Assembly (NCBI RefSeq): GCF_013466985.1
Contig: NZ_CP059164.1
Location: forward strand, 3,853,001 to 3,917,000
Direction: 5' to 3'
From: Nocardioides ungokensis
Lineage (GTDB): Bacteria; Actinomycetota; Actinomycetes; Propionibacteriales; Nocardioidaceae
Length of the DNA: 64,000 bases
Below the pieces are notes generated by a model. The model did not search any database and had not been told where the DNA came from. It saw nothing but the letters and a program-made list of their open reading frames with translations. How positions within the stretch are numbered: position 1 is the stretch's first letter; each line of letters starts with the position of its first letter. Both the position numbers and the translations under genes were made by a program. Positions 15,297 through 22,960 of this stretch are shown in pieces.

Positions 15297-16484
15297 ATGG
15301 GGATCGAGCTGGAAGAGACCCTGAGCCGCGAGCTGCACGAGGTGGCCGATCGACTGGCCGTGCCGCCGATGCCGGCGTTGCCTGCCCACGCGTCCTCCGG
15401 CGGGCGCCGGCCGAGCCGTCGAGCCTGGGAGCGGCCGCTGCTCGTTGCCGCGGCCACGATCGTGGTGCTCGCTGTCGTGGGCCTGCTGGCCGCGCAGGAA
15501 GGCAGGCACGACCTGCAGCCTGCACCTTCTCCCAGGCCGAGCGACACCGGGTGGGCCGTAGCATCCGGCACGACCGTGCAGCTCGGTAGCGGCAAGACCG
15601 TCGACCTGCACCGGCCCGTCGGGTTCCTGTACCAGACCTCGGCCGGCGTGCTCGTGATGTTCGGGTCGGAGAAAGCCCCGTGGGCCGGGAGCCGCAGGTA
15701 CGCACTGCTCTCCGACGACGGGGCCACCCGGACCGACTTCACCATCCCGGTCGACGACATCCAGCCGGGCACCGACCCCACCCAGCCGTACGTCGTCTAC
15801 GCGCAGGCGACTGACTCACCGACCACCTGGGACCTCGTCGTTCGCGACCTGCGCGTCAACAAGGTCGTGGACACGATCTCGGTCAAGGGCTCCTACACGT
15901 GGACGGACAACACCCCCGAAGGGGTCCCGGACGTGTTCCTCAGTGGCTCCCACGTCTACATCAGCTTCGACGACACCGCCGTGTCTGTCGACCTGAAGAC
16001 GCGCAAGGTCACGCCGAACGACGTGTTGCCGGCCAGCGAGGTGCTGAACATCGACGGCGGCAAGGCCCTTTCCTTCGGAGACATGACGTTCAGCGACGAC
16101 GGCACCATCGAGAACACCTGGCAGATCGTCGACATCGCTACCGGAGACGTCGTCTTGAAGAGCGACGGCGCGGACGAGCGACACGTCACCTCCGTCTCCC
16201 CGGACGGAAGCCACGCGATCGTCTCGGCCGGCGGGTGCACCGGTTCGTCCGCCTGCGACAAGCTCCCGAGCACGGCGTTCATCTACGACCTGGACACCGG
16301 AGATCATGTCGAGCTGGACGCCAAGGACGCTCTGCTCAGCTGGACCGCGGCCGGTTCCGTCCTGCGGGTCACCCCGACGGCCGGCACGGTCGACGTCTGT
16401 GGCGCAGACTCCGCGACGTGCGAGTCCACCAAGCTCGACGTCGGTAAGAGCGACGTGCAGCTGACCGACGTGATGAACTGGTGA
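15297..16484 (+). CDS. Membrane-anchored beta-propeller-like protein, probable partner of the ECF sigma factor
   Basis: A 395-residue protein with a cytoplasmic N-terminus of about 45 residues, a transmembrane helix at about 47-66 (PLLVAAATIVVLAVVGLLAA), and a large external domain. That domain has repeated strand-turn motifs (LLSDDGATRTDF, TFSDDGTIENTW, SVSPDGSHAIVS, YDLDTGDHVEL) typical of beta-propellers. Position directly after a SigE-type sigma gene and topology suggest it holds the sigma factor at the membrane and releases it on an external signal. No zinc-binding anti-sigma HxxxCxxC motif is visible, so the mode of sigma binding is unknown. Confidence 0.75.
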   Translation: MGIELEETLSRELHEVADRLAVPPMPALPAHASSGGRRPSRRAWERPLLVAAATIVVLAVVGLLAAQEGRHDLQPAPSPRPSDTGWAVASGTTVQLGSGKTVDLHRPVGFLYQTSAGVLVMFGSEKAPWAGSRRYALLSDDGATRTDFTIPVDDIQPGTDPTQPYVVYAQATDSPTTWDLVVRDLRVNKVVDTISVKGSYTWTDNTPEGVPDVFLSGSHVYISFDDTAVSVDLKTRKVTPNDVLPASEVLNIDGGKALSFGDMTFSDDGTIENTWQIVDIATGDVVLKSDGADERHVTSVSPDGSHAIVSAGGCTGSSACDKLPSTAFIYDLDTGDHVELDAKDALLSWTAAGSVLRVTPTAGTVDVCGADSATCESTKLDVGKSDVQLTDVMNW

Positions 16485-16895
16485 CACTCGACCCGCTCCC
16501 GCTGTGAGCGGCCCCAGCTGAACGGCCTGCGGCGACGACACCACGCATCTGCGGGCGGGTCTGCGGCGCGTCTAGCCGGGGTGGGTGGCGGTGCTCGAAG
16601 GTGGAAGTGCCTGGCGCTCAAGCGCGTGCATTCACACGTGAAATCACACCTTGCCAGGTTCGGCAAACCACTTGGATTACCTGTGTCTAATTCAGACCAG
16701 TCACGGCCCATCGGCGAGGGATCAGGCGCGCGGTAGCGCGACGACGTCCGGGGACAGCGGCGCTCTCGGGCGGTTTGCTTACACGCCGACGGGCAGCAAA
16801 AGCCTTTGCGCTGACGAGCACAGCCAGAAAGCCGGCGCGGCCGATGCGCTCCCGCGGGATCGGAAGCGTGGGCACAGTCCGGTCGGGTGCGCCGA
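16485..16895. other. Intergenic stretch with left inverted-repeat arm
   Basis: The 411 bp between the sigma partner gene and the small membrane gene contain no recognisable gene. The only clear structure is the 36-bp repeat arm at 16658-16693, matched in inverted orientation at 20377-20411. Confidence 0.5.
16658..16693 (+). repeat. Left arm of a 36-bp inverted repeat flanking the LAL regulator
   Basis: The arm begins gttcggcaaaccac and ends ctgtgtctaattc. The reverse complement of 20377-20411 has the same two blocks with a slightly different 8-9 bp spacer between them. Within it, ggttcggcaaacc is a near-perfect palindrome. The two arms face each other across 3.7 kb holding the LuxR regulator and a 51-residue membrane protein gene. 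Confidence 0.75.
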
Positions 16896-17051
16896 TCACC
16901 GTCGACGCCAGTCCCGTCCGGTCACCATCGAGGCCTCGATACGAGTCCGGGCCGTGTCGGGGGACATCGGAGGCCGGGCGCGGCCGGGTCGAAGGACGGT
17001 CCAGGCGCCCCACAGCACGAGTGCCGTCCCGATCATCGCGAGAATCCACAT
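16896..17051 (-). CDS. 51-residue single-span membrane protein
   Basis: A short gene with excellent signals: ATG 17051 lies directly after tgaggaggagcc. The product starts MWILAMIGTALVLWGAWTVL, one hydrophobic helix of about 20 residues, followed by a basic soluble tail of 31 residues (RPGRARPPMSPDTARTRIEA). The N-terminus would be outside and the basic tail inside. It follows the LAL regulator gene by 73 bp on the same strand and may be in the same transcript. Function unknown. Confidence 0.65.
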   Translation of the reverse strand: MWILAMIGTALVLWGAWTVLRPGRARPPMSPDTARTRIEASMVTGRDWRRR

Positions 17052-17124
17052 GGCTCCTCCTCAGTCAGTGGCAGCTGCTGACAGGCTGCGCCCGCAAGGG
17101 AAGCCCTGGAATAGGGCGATCGCC

Positions 17125-20007
17125 TTATCTCTGCTTGGCCACAGGTGCCACCACGCCCGCCCGGTGGGCGATGGCCGCCGCCTCGCCGCGGTTGGTGACC
17201 TGGAGCTTGGCCAGGATGTTCGACACGTGCACCGAGGCGGTCTTCGGGGAGATCACGAGAGTCGCCGCGATGGCTGAGTTCGAGGCGCCCTCGGCCACCA
17301 GCCGCAGCACGTCGAGCTCGCGGGGCGTGAGCCCGAGGTCGGCGTCACCGGACGCGGCTGCGGGCCTGCGCAGGCCAGCCGTGCGCGCGACCGTGACTGC
17401 CTCCTCGGCCAGGGGCCCTGCGCCGAGACGACGAGCGACCTCGTGCGCCTCCACCAGGAGGCCGGCGGCGGATCCAGACCTTCCGTGCGCCGCGTGTGCG
17501 GCACCCGCCCGGACCAGCGCGGTGGCGAGGTGGAACGGGAGACCGACCGGGCGCCAGGCGTCCACGACGTCGGACCACATCTCCGGTCCGTCCGCCTGGA
17601 CGCGGCGGGCCAGGTCTGCCCGAGTGTGCAGAGCGAACGCGAGGTCCTGCGGCCGGCGCGGAGGCCGCCGGCCGAGGAGCTCCTCGATGCGCTCGACGAC
17701 CGCGGCCCCCTCCTCGGCCGCTGCTGCCGGCCCGACGAGCTCCGCCTCGATCCGGGCAGCGACCCAGAGCAGTTGGCTCCTCGGGGTAGGGGACCGGCTG
17801 AGCCGTTCGTCATCGAGCCCCCGCCGGACCCAGGCGCGTCCCAGCGCCGGGTCGCCCGTGCGTGCCGCGATGTCGGCCTCGAGGTAGCAGAGCTCGATCA
17901 GGCCGTCGCGATCGAGGCCGGCCGGCGCCTGCTGCGACGGTGTCGCCGCACCGACCGCCCACGCCTCGAGGTGAGCGCGACGGCGCCCGGCGCGTCGGGT
18001 GAACGGCGCGGCGACGTCCTCGTCGATCACCAGGTCGAGCGCGGCCCGACCCTCGTCCCACCGGCCTGCCTCGATGAGGCTCACCGCATGCTCGACCTGG
18101 GCGTGGGCCCACAGCCCCGGCAGCGGGCCGGGCCGGTCGCCGCCGAGGATCCGGAGCAGGCACGCGTGAGTCTCGAGGGAGTCCGTCCCGGTCGTCCGCT
18201 GCACCGTGGCCAGGCTCATCAGCGCTTCGACGCGCACGAAGACGTCCTCGGTGCGGTCCCCGACGCTCACCGCCCGGTGAGCGGTCGCCAGCGCATCGGC
18301 GTCGTCGCCGACCAGCGCCGCGACAATCGACGCCGACGCCAGGGCGCGCGAGAGAAGCTCGGGTCGGTCGAGGGACTCCGCGACCGCCACCGCCCGGCGC
18401 GCGAACTCGCCGGCTCGGTCCGACCGGCCGTCGTCGAGGAGCGCGTCGACGGCCTCCAGGCAGGCCAGCATCGCCGACTCGGTCGGCGGATCCATCGTCA
18501 CGTCGGCGACGCAGGCGAGCACCTCGTCGGGCGGCAGGTGCCCCGGCCCACCCCACCGCGTCCGGTGCCAGAGCAGCCTGAGCATCGCCCGTTCATGGGG
18601 CGTCACGTCCGCCGGCAGCGCCTGGACGGCGAGGTCGGCGTACCGCCGGCACTCCTCGCCGTCGGTCATGAGCAGGTGGGCGGCCCAGGCTGCGTCGGCG
18701 TACAGGATCCACAGATTCGTCCCGGTCCGCTCCTCCGCGTCGGGGACGCGCGGCCACAGGTCAGCGGCCTGCACGAGTAGCCGCTTCTCCTCGGCGTACG
18801 CCGACAGGTGGCGCGCCTCGGAAGCCGCCCGGACGGAGGCGACGACCGCGCCGGACTCATCGCCGCCGCGCCGGCGGTGGTGCGCGGCCGCCACCAGCGG
18901 GCCCAGCCCGTGCGGCTCGTCACCCAGCACCGCGCTCCATCGTCGGTGCGCCTCGCGCTCCGCACCGGGCAGGATCCGCGCCAACGCGGCCTCCTGGAGC
19001 AGCGCGTGCCGGAACTCGACGCGGCCGGTCCGGCGCACCAGAACCCCGGCCGACACCGCCTCGGCGTACCCGGCGTCGAAGGCCCCCGGTGCGAGCGGTG
19101 CTGCCCGGGACAGCTCGTCTGGCGACGCGGTGAGCACCGCCAGCGCCGCCGTGTCGACCACGGCACGTGCCGCCGGCGAGAGGCGGTCGATCCGATAGCC
19201 GAGGACTCGTTCCGCGAGGTGCCCCACGTCGTCCGGGCCCGCGGCCACCACCTCCTCGACCAGCAGCGGGACACCGCCGCTGAGCTCCGCTATCCGCCTC
19301 GACTCCTGATCCGGCGCGGGCGTCCCGCCGCGCAGTGCCGTCACGTGCGCAGAGACGTCGTCCGACGACAGCCGGGCGAGCTCCACACGCACGCCGTGTC
19401 GCAGCGACCCGAGCTCGGCGATCAGGGCCTCGCAGCGCGCGAAGGCCGGGTCGTCGGTGCGCGCGGTGAGAACGAGGAGGATCCGCTCGTCACGCAGGGA
19501 GCGAGCGAGCAGCTCGAGCAGGTCGCGGCTGGTCTCGTCGGCCCAGTGCACGTCCTCGATGACGACCAGCAGGGCTCGGGCCTGGCCCACGTCACGGAGC
19601 AGCCGGATCACGACGTCGAACAGCTGCGCCTGCGACAGCACCGGCGAGCCGGTGCCCGGGACGGCGAGGATCTCCGGGACGAGCGCTGCCACGGCGTCCC
19701 GCCCGCGCCCGGTGAGCCGACCGAAGCCGGCGCCGAGCTGCGAGTGCAGGCTCTCGAGGACGCCCCGGATCGGCGCCAACGGCAGCGACCGACCTGCGCC
19801 CGCGGAGCAGAACCCCCACGCAGCCAGCGCGCGCTCGCGCACGAGCCCGTCGGCCAGCTCCGCCACGAGCCGCGTCTTGCCGATCCCCGCCTCACCGAGC
19901 ACGACCGCGACCCGGGGCCGGCCGGCAGCCGCGGCTGCCGCCAGCTCGCGGAGATCCGCCATCGGCCCCTCCCGGCCGACCATCGGCGCGGAACCTGTCG
20001 CCGACAT
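17125..20007 (-). CDS. Large ATP-binding LuxR-family (LAL) transcriptional regulator
   Basis: A 960-residue protein with an AAA/STAND ATPase module at the N-terminus: Walker A GEAGIGKT at 38-45 and Walker B-like LLVVIEDVHWAD further on. A long helical, TPR-like middle section follows. A LuxR/GerE helix-turn-helix lies in the last 65 residues (LTPRELDVLRLVAEGASNSA, SPKTASVHVSNILAKLQV). ATG 20007 (MSATGSAPMVGREG) is chosen because the Walker A motif lies 38 residues in, as in the family; the open frame continues to 20334 without protein-like content. LAL proteins activate degradative or antibiotic pathways in response to ligand and nucleotide binding. No target operon is adjacent. The gene lies between inverted-repeat arms. 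Confidence 0.9.
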   Translation of the reverse strand: MSATGSAPMVGREGPMADLRELAAAAAAGRPRVAVVLGEAGIGKTRLVAELADGLVRERALAAWGFCSAGAGRSLPLAPIRGVLESLHSQLGAGFGRLTGRGRDAVAALVPEILAVPGTGSPVLSQAQLFDVVIRLLRDVGQARALLVVIEDVHWADETSRDLLELLARSLRDERILLVLTARTDDPAFARCEALIAELGSLRHGVRVELARLSSDDVSAHVTALRGGTPAPDQESRRIAELSGGVPLLVEEVVAAGPDDVGHLAERVLGYRIDRLSPAARAVVDTAALAVLTASPDELSRAAPLAPGAFDAGYAEAVSAGVLVRRTGRVEFRHALLQEAALARILPGAEREAHRRWSAVLGDEPHGLGPLVAAAHHRRRGGDESGAVVASVRAASEARHLSAYAEEKRLLVQAADLWPRVPDAEERTGTNLWILYADAAWAAHLLMTDGEECRRYADLAVQALPADVTPHERAMLRLLWHRTRWGGPGHLPPDEVLACVADVTMDPPTESAMLACLEAVDALLDDGRSDRAGEFARRAVAVAESLDRPELLSRALASASIVAALVGDDADALATAHRAVSVGDRTEDVFVRVEALMSLATVQRTTGTDSLETHACLLRILGGDRPGPLPGLWAHAQVEHAVSLIEAGRWDEGRAALDLVIDEDVAAPFTRRAGRRRAHLEAWAVGAATPSQQAPAGLDRDGLIELCYLEADIAARTGDPALGRAWVRRGLDDERLSRSPTPRSQLLWVAARIEAELVGPAAAAEEGAAVVERIEELLGRRPPRRPQDLAFALHTRADLARRVQADGPEMWSDVVDAWRPVGLPFHLATALVRAGAAHAAHGRSGSAAGLLVEAHEVARRLGAGPLAEEAVTVARTAGLRRPAAASGDADLGLTPRELDVLRLVAEGASNSAIAATLVISPKTASVHVSNILAKLQVTNRGEAAAIAHRAGVVAPVAKQR

Positions 20008-20483
20008 GGCCCCATACTCGCACCGCAGGGATGCGTGGTCACCCACCGGAAAGGCCCGTGGGCGACCTGTCCACGAGCACCCTGGTCGGCTTGGGCCCGC
20101 TCGCGCTCCTGGTCGGCGTGCTCGACCGTCGACATGCCGACGACCGGGGACGGAGGAGGTCCAGGCTTCGAGCGTTCCGCCCACGTCAGTTTCCGTCCGG
20201 GCCACGCCCTCGCGTCGTCCTGCGAGGGGAATGCGACCGAAACGGCTCAGGGCGCGTGCGGGCGGCGGTCGGCCATCGGCCCGATGGAACAGACACGCCC
20301 CGGACAGGGAATCGTCCCCGAGCTCGGTGTCCACAGCACGTGGACAACGCCTCCTGGGAGGTCCCGTCCTTCTTGGGAATTAGACACAGCCGTCCCAGTG
20401 GTTTGCCGAACTCGCACCTTGCTGCCGAACTCGCCAACGCCTGAAGTCGGTGTCTTGGACAGCGCACGCTCATCGGTGCGGGC
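20008..20483. other. Intergenic stretch with right inverted-repeat arm
   Basis: The 476 bp upstream of the LAL gene contain no gene that I can support. They hold the right arm at 20377-20411. Close outside it a second gttcggca block (reverse strand) occurs near 20421-20430. The bases just left of the IS30 element (gcgcacgctcatcgg) look like half of a short dispersed repeat. Confidence 0.45.
20377..20411 (-). repeat. Right arm of the inverted repeat flanking the LAL regulator
   Basis: The reverse complement begins gttcggcaaaccac and ends ctgtgtctaattc, as does the left arm at 16658-16693. On the minus strand this arm sits about 370 bp upstream of the LAL start codon. Confidence 0.75.
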
Positions 20484-21683
20484 TCAGGCGGTCAACGCAA
20501 CACCTCGGCTAGTGCTTGGGATGGTGTCTTGAAGCCGAGGGTTTGTCGAGGTCGTCCGTTCAGCTCGTCGGCGATGGCGTCGAAGTCGGCTTGGGTCAGG
20601 GTCCGGAAGTCGAGGGTGCGGGGCAGGTACTGGCGAAGCAGGCCGTTGGTGTTCTCGTTCGACCCGCGTTGCCACGGTGACTTGGGATCACAGAAGTAGA
20701 CCTCGACTCCGGTGGCTTGAGTGAACTTGGCGTGCTCGGACATCTCGTGGCCTTGGTCCCAGGTCAAAGTCCTGGTCAGCGCTGCTGGCAGGTTCGTGAT
20801 CTTCGCAGCCAGTGCATCGGCGACCAGATCTGCCTTGTGGCCGTTGGGCAGCGCGACGAGCATCACGAACCGAGTCGAGCGTTCGACCAGAGTCGCGACT
20901 GGGGTCATGCCCTTGCCGAAGACCAAGTCGCCCTCCCAATGACCCGGCACAGCGCGATCCTCGGCCTCAGCCGGCCGCTCGGAGATGTTGAGGATCCCGG
21001 GCCGGCCACCACGACCATCAGGAAGCCGGATCCCTGCCGACCGCCGAAGTACTCGCTTGGTCCGCAGATAGGCGGTCAGCTCTTTGCGCAACGCACCGCG
21101 GGACTGGATGAACAAGGTGCGGTAGATCGTCTCGTGCGACACCTGCATCTCCGGTTCATCTGGGTAGGTGGCCTTCAGCCAACCCGCGATCTGCTGCGGT
21201 GACCACCGCTGCCTCAGCTTCTCCGCCACGATGTCACGCAGTAGCGGCCGGCTGGCCAGCTTGCAGGTCTGGGGACGCCGAGCTCGAGCCCACGCCTGCT
21301 CATCTGCCCTCGCCGCGCGGTACCGACTCCGCCCGCCGTGCCCGCCGACCTCACGACTCACCGTCGACGGCGCCCTGCCCAAGCCGGCCGCGATCGTGCG
21401 CAACGACCATCCCGCTGCCAGACCCCTGGAGATCTCCTCGCGTTCGAGCAGACTCAACCGGCCCGTCGAACGCCGTCGAGCAGCCGGACGGATCCCGCCA
21501 CACCGCACCAGGTAGCCATGGACTCCGCTGGTCGACAGCCCCAACGCACGAGCCGTCGGCTTGGCCGCATAGCCCGCCCGCAGACGAGCCCAGATCTCAT
21601 CCTCAACAGCCGGCGTCACCCGGTGATAGCCACGTCCCATCGCAACCTCCTCGAATCAAGGAAGTGTTGCGCTGACCAATTGA
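20484..21683 (-). mobile_element. IS30-family insertion sequence, complete
   Basis: Both ends are visible. The left end tcaggcggtcaacgcaacac and the reverse complement of the right end tcaattggtcagcgcaacac form 24-bp imperfect inverted repeats with about 17 matches. The element is 1200 bp, normal for the family, and contains one intact transposase gene whose stop codon lies inside the left repeat. No convincing target duplication is visible (ggc against gac). Both flanks resemble halves of the short dispersed repeat. Confidence 0.8.
20492..21640 (-). CDS. IS30-family transposase
   Basis: A 382-residue protein with two N-terminal helix-turn-helix segments (about 8-50 and 62-98, the second with SLRTIAAGLGRAPSTVSREV). 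A DDE integrase core follows: GHWEGDLVFGKG (Asp238), LTWDQGHEM (Asp295) and SPWQRGSNENTNGLLRQYLP (Glu329). It catalyses cut-and-paste or circle-mediated transposition of the 1.2-kb element. The frame is intact and full length, so the copy may be functional. ATG 21640 lies 20 bp inside the right end. Confidence 0.95.
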   Translation of the reverse strand: MGRGYHRVTPAVEDEIWARLRAGYAAKPTARALGLSTSGVHGYLVRCGGIRPAARRRSTGRLSLLEREEISRGLAAGWSLRTIAAGLGRAPSTVSREVGGHGGRSRYRAARADEQAWARARRPQTCKLASRPLLRDIVAEKLRQRWSPQQIAGWLKATYPDEPEMQVSHETIYRTLFIQSRGALRKELTAYLRTKRVLRRSAGIRLPDGRGGRPGILNISERPAEAEDRAVPGHWEGDLVFGKGMTPVATLVERSTRFVMLVALPNGHKADLVADALAAKITNLPAALTRTLTWDQGHEMSEHAKFTQATGVEVYFCDPKSPWQRGSNENTNGLLRQYLPRTLDFRTLTQADFDAIADELNGRPRQTLGFKTPSQALAEVLR

Positions 21684-21730
21684 GACCGCCGGCATGTGCG
21701 GACGCTCGGGATTGCGGCATGAGCGGGTCG
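21684..21730. repeat. Dispersed intergenic repeat, short form, copy G (IS30-adjacent)
   Basis: The segment contains gccggcatgtgcggacgctc then gattgcggcatgagcggg, two short units in tandem. It starts at the right end of the IS30 element. Joined to the left flank it would restore gctcatcggcatgtgcg as at 22042-22056. Confidence 0.6.
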
Positions 21731-21748
21731 TTGTAGAAGACTTAGGGC

Positions 21749-22018
21749 ATGCACGACAGCGACCGGGACCTTCCTCGTTGGGGTGCCGGTGCGCGCCGAG
21801 CGTTCAAGACCGGGTTCTGGGTGTACGTGGCGCTTTGGCTGTTCGTGCTCGCGCTCGACCTCTTCGACGCTGTCTTCGATACACATCTTCGGCCCGACGA
21901 CGTGCCGCCGTGGATTGTGCTGATCCTGGGCGGGCTCCTCGTCGCTTGGCTCTTGTGTGGCATCGCCTGGTTGGTGGGCGCCGCTGTGGCTGGATATCGG
22001 GACAACCCCCTCCAGTAA
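21749..22018 (+). CDS. Small two-span membrane protein
   Basis: An 89-residue protein with a polar N-terminus (HDSDRDLPRWGAGARR) and two hydrophobic helices at about 22-42 and 54-80, separated by a short acidic loop (DTHLRPDDVPP). Both ends would lie in the cytoplasm. It starts at ATG 21749. No family recognised. Repeat copies flank the gene on both sides. Confidence 0.65.
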   Translation: MHDSDRDLPRWGAGARRAFKTGFWVYVALWLFVLALDLFDAVFDTHLRPDDVPPWIVLILGGLLVAWLLCGIAWLVGAAVAGYRDNPLQ

Positions 22019-22037
22019 CAGCCCGGCCACGGCTCAT

Positions 22038-22062
22038 CCGCTCATCGGCATGTGCGTGCGTC
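22038..22062. repeat. Dispersed intergenic repeat, short form, copy H
   Basis: The sequence ccgctcatcggcatgtgcgt followed by gcgtc lies between the small membrane protein gene and the convergent lipoprotein gene. Confidence 0.6.
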
Positions 22063-22105
22063 TCGTCGCCTCCTGCGTCGACATCCTTGAGTGGCGAGTG
22101 GCGGC

Positions 22106-22756
22106 TCACGACGCTCCCGATGCCGGCCCCGTCTGGAACTCGTCAACGGTCGCTGGTTCAGTGTCCAGCCAGTCCGAGGGCGCTGCGCACTTGTACGACG
22201 GTTCCGGCTTCCCGTGTGTGGCACAGATCCGCAAGAAGGCGGGGATGAAGGTCGTGTACTGAACTCCTTCAACCTCATAGCCGATCCGGATCCCGACGCG
22301 ATCAAAGGTCCCCGCGCTCTTCACCCGCAGCCCGAGCAGCAGCTCCGAGCCCGCCGAATCGTCGGAGATGGAGGCGCCGTCCGCCTCGACCATGGCGGAC
22401 TCGTCCAGCTCGAAGTCGTCGGGTGGCCACGAGTCGATCACCTGGATGGCTCCCTCCTCCCGGCCGGGTCCGACGAGCATCGCCCCACGCAGCTCGATGG
22501 CGGGATCCCCGACCAGCGCAACATCGGTCAAGACCGCCGAGGGCGCCCCACGCAGCCGCAGTACCTCGAGTCCATCGGTGAACGACTCCCCAGCCGAGAT
22601 CGCTTGGGCCCAGGCATGAGGATCCGGGAGCCGAAGGGGGCCCGCTCCATGCGCTTTCTCGTGCCCGCCTGCCGACTGCGTCGCTGTGCACCCGGACAGC
22701 GCGAGGATGGAGACGAGCAGCAGGGAGCACGCGGAGCCTTGGAGCGATCGTCGCAT
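22106..22756 (-). CDS. Lipoprotein, hypothetical
   Basis: A 216-residue secreted lipoprotein. The signal peptide MRRSLQGSACSLLLVSILAL is followed by lipobox LSGC with lipidation at residue 23. The mature domain of about 190 residues shows a beta-rich pattern (VLTDVALVGDPAIELRGAML, ESFTDGLEVLRLRG, SELLLGLRVKSAGTFDRVGI) and a C-terminal cysteine pair (LRICATHGK, YKCAAPS). A GTG at 22780 would add eight residues. No family recognised; the fold could be a carbohydrate- or peptide-binding sandwich. Confidence 0.7.
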   Translation of the reverse strand: MRRSLQGSACSLLLVSILALSGCTATQSAGGHEKAHGAGPLRLPDPHAWAQAISAGESFTDGLEVLRLRGAPSAVLTDVALVGDPAIELRGAMLVGPGREEGAIQVIDSWPPDDFELDESAMVEADGASISDDSAGSELLLGLRVKSAGTFDRVGIRIGYEVEGVQYTTFIPAFLRICATHGKPEPSYKCAAPSDWLDTEPATVDEFQTGPASGAS

Positions 22757-22960
22757 CACTGAGGGATCGACTTCCTTCACCCGGTTGGCAGCAGTCGGAT
22801 CACGCGCCCAGCCTGATGCCGGCGAGCTCGGTCGTCGCCGTGCAGGTCAGGCTAATCGCCCCTCGTCACCACTGCCGGGCTTTTCGAGGCGTCACTCCCA
22901 GTCCGAGTTCCCCGGAGAAACGGTCAGTCCAGACCTTCGCCTGTTTCTGGTCCCGCGGGC

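Noticed and set aside
20008..20334. N-terminal extension of the LAL regulator to 20334
   Set aside because: The extra 109 residues are Arg/Pro-rich without pattern, and the family begins shortly before the Walker A motif, as with the start at 20007.
747..22062. Dispersed repeats as integron attC sites of a cassette array
   Set aside because: The neighbouring small genes suggested it, but I see no GTTRRRY/RYYYAAC core pairs, the genes face both ways and there is no integrase in view.
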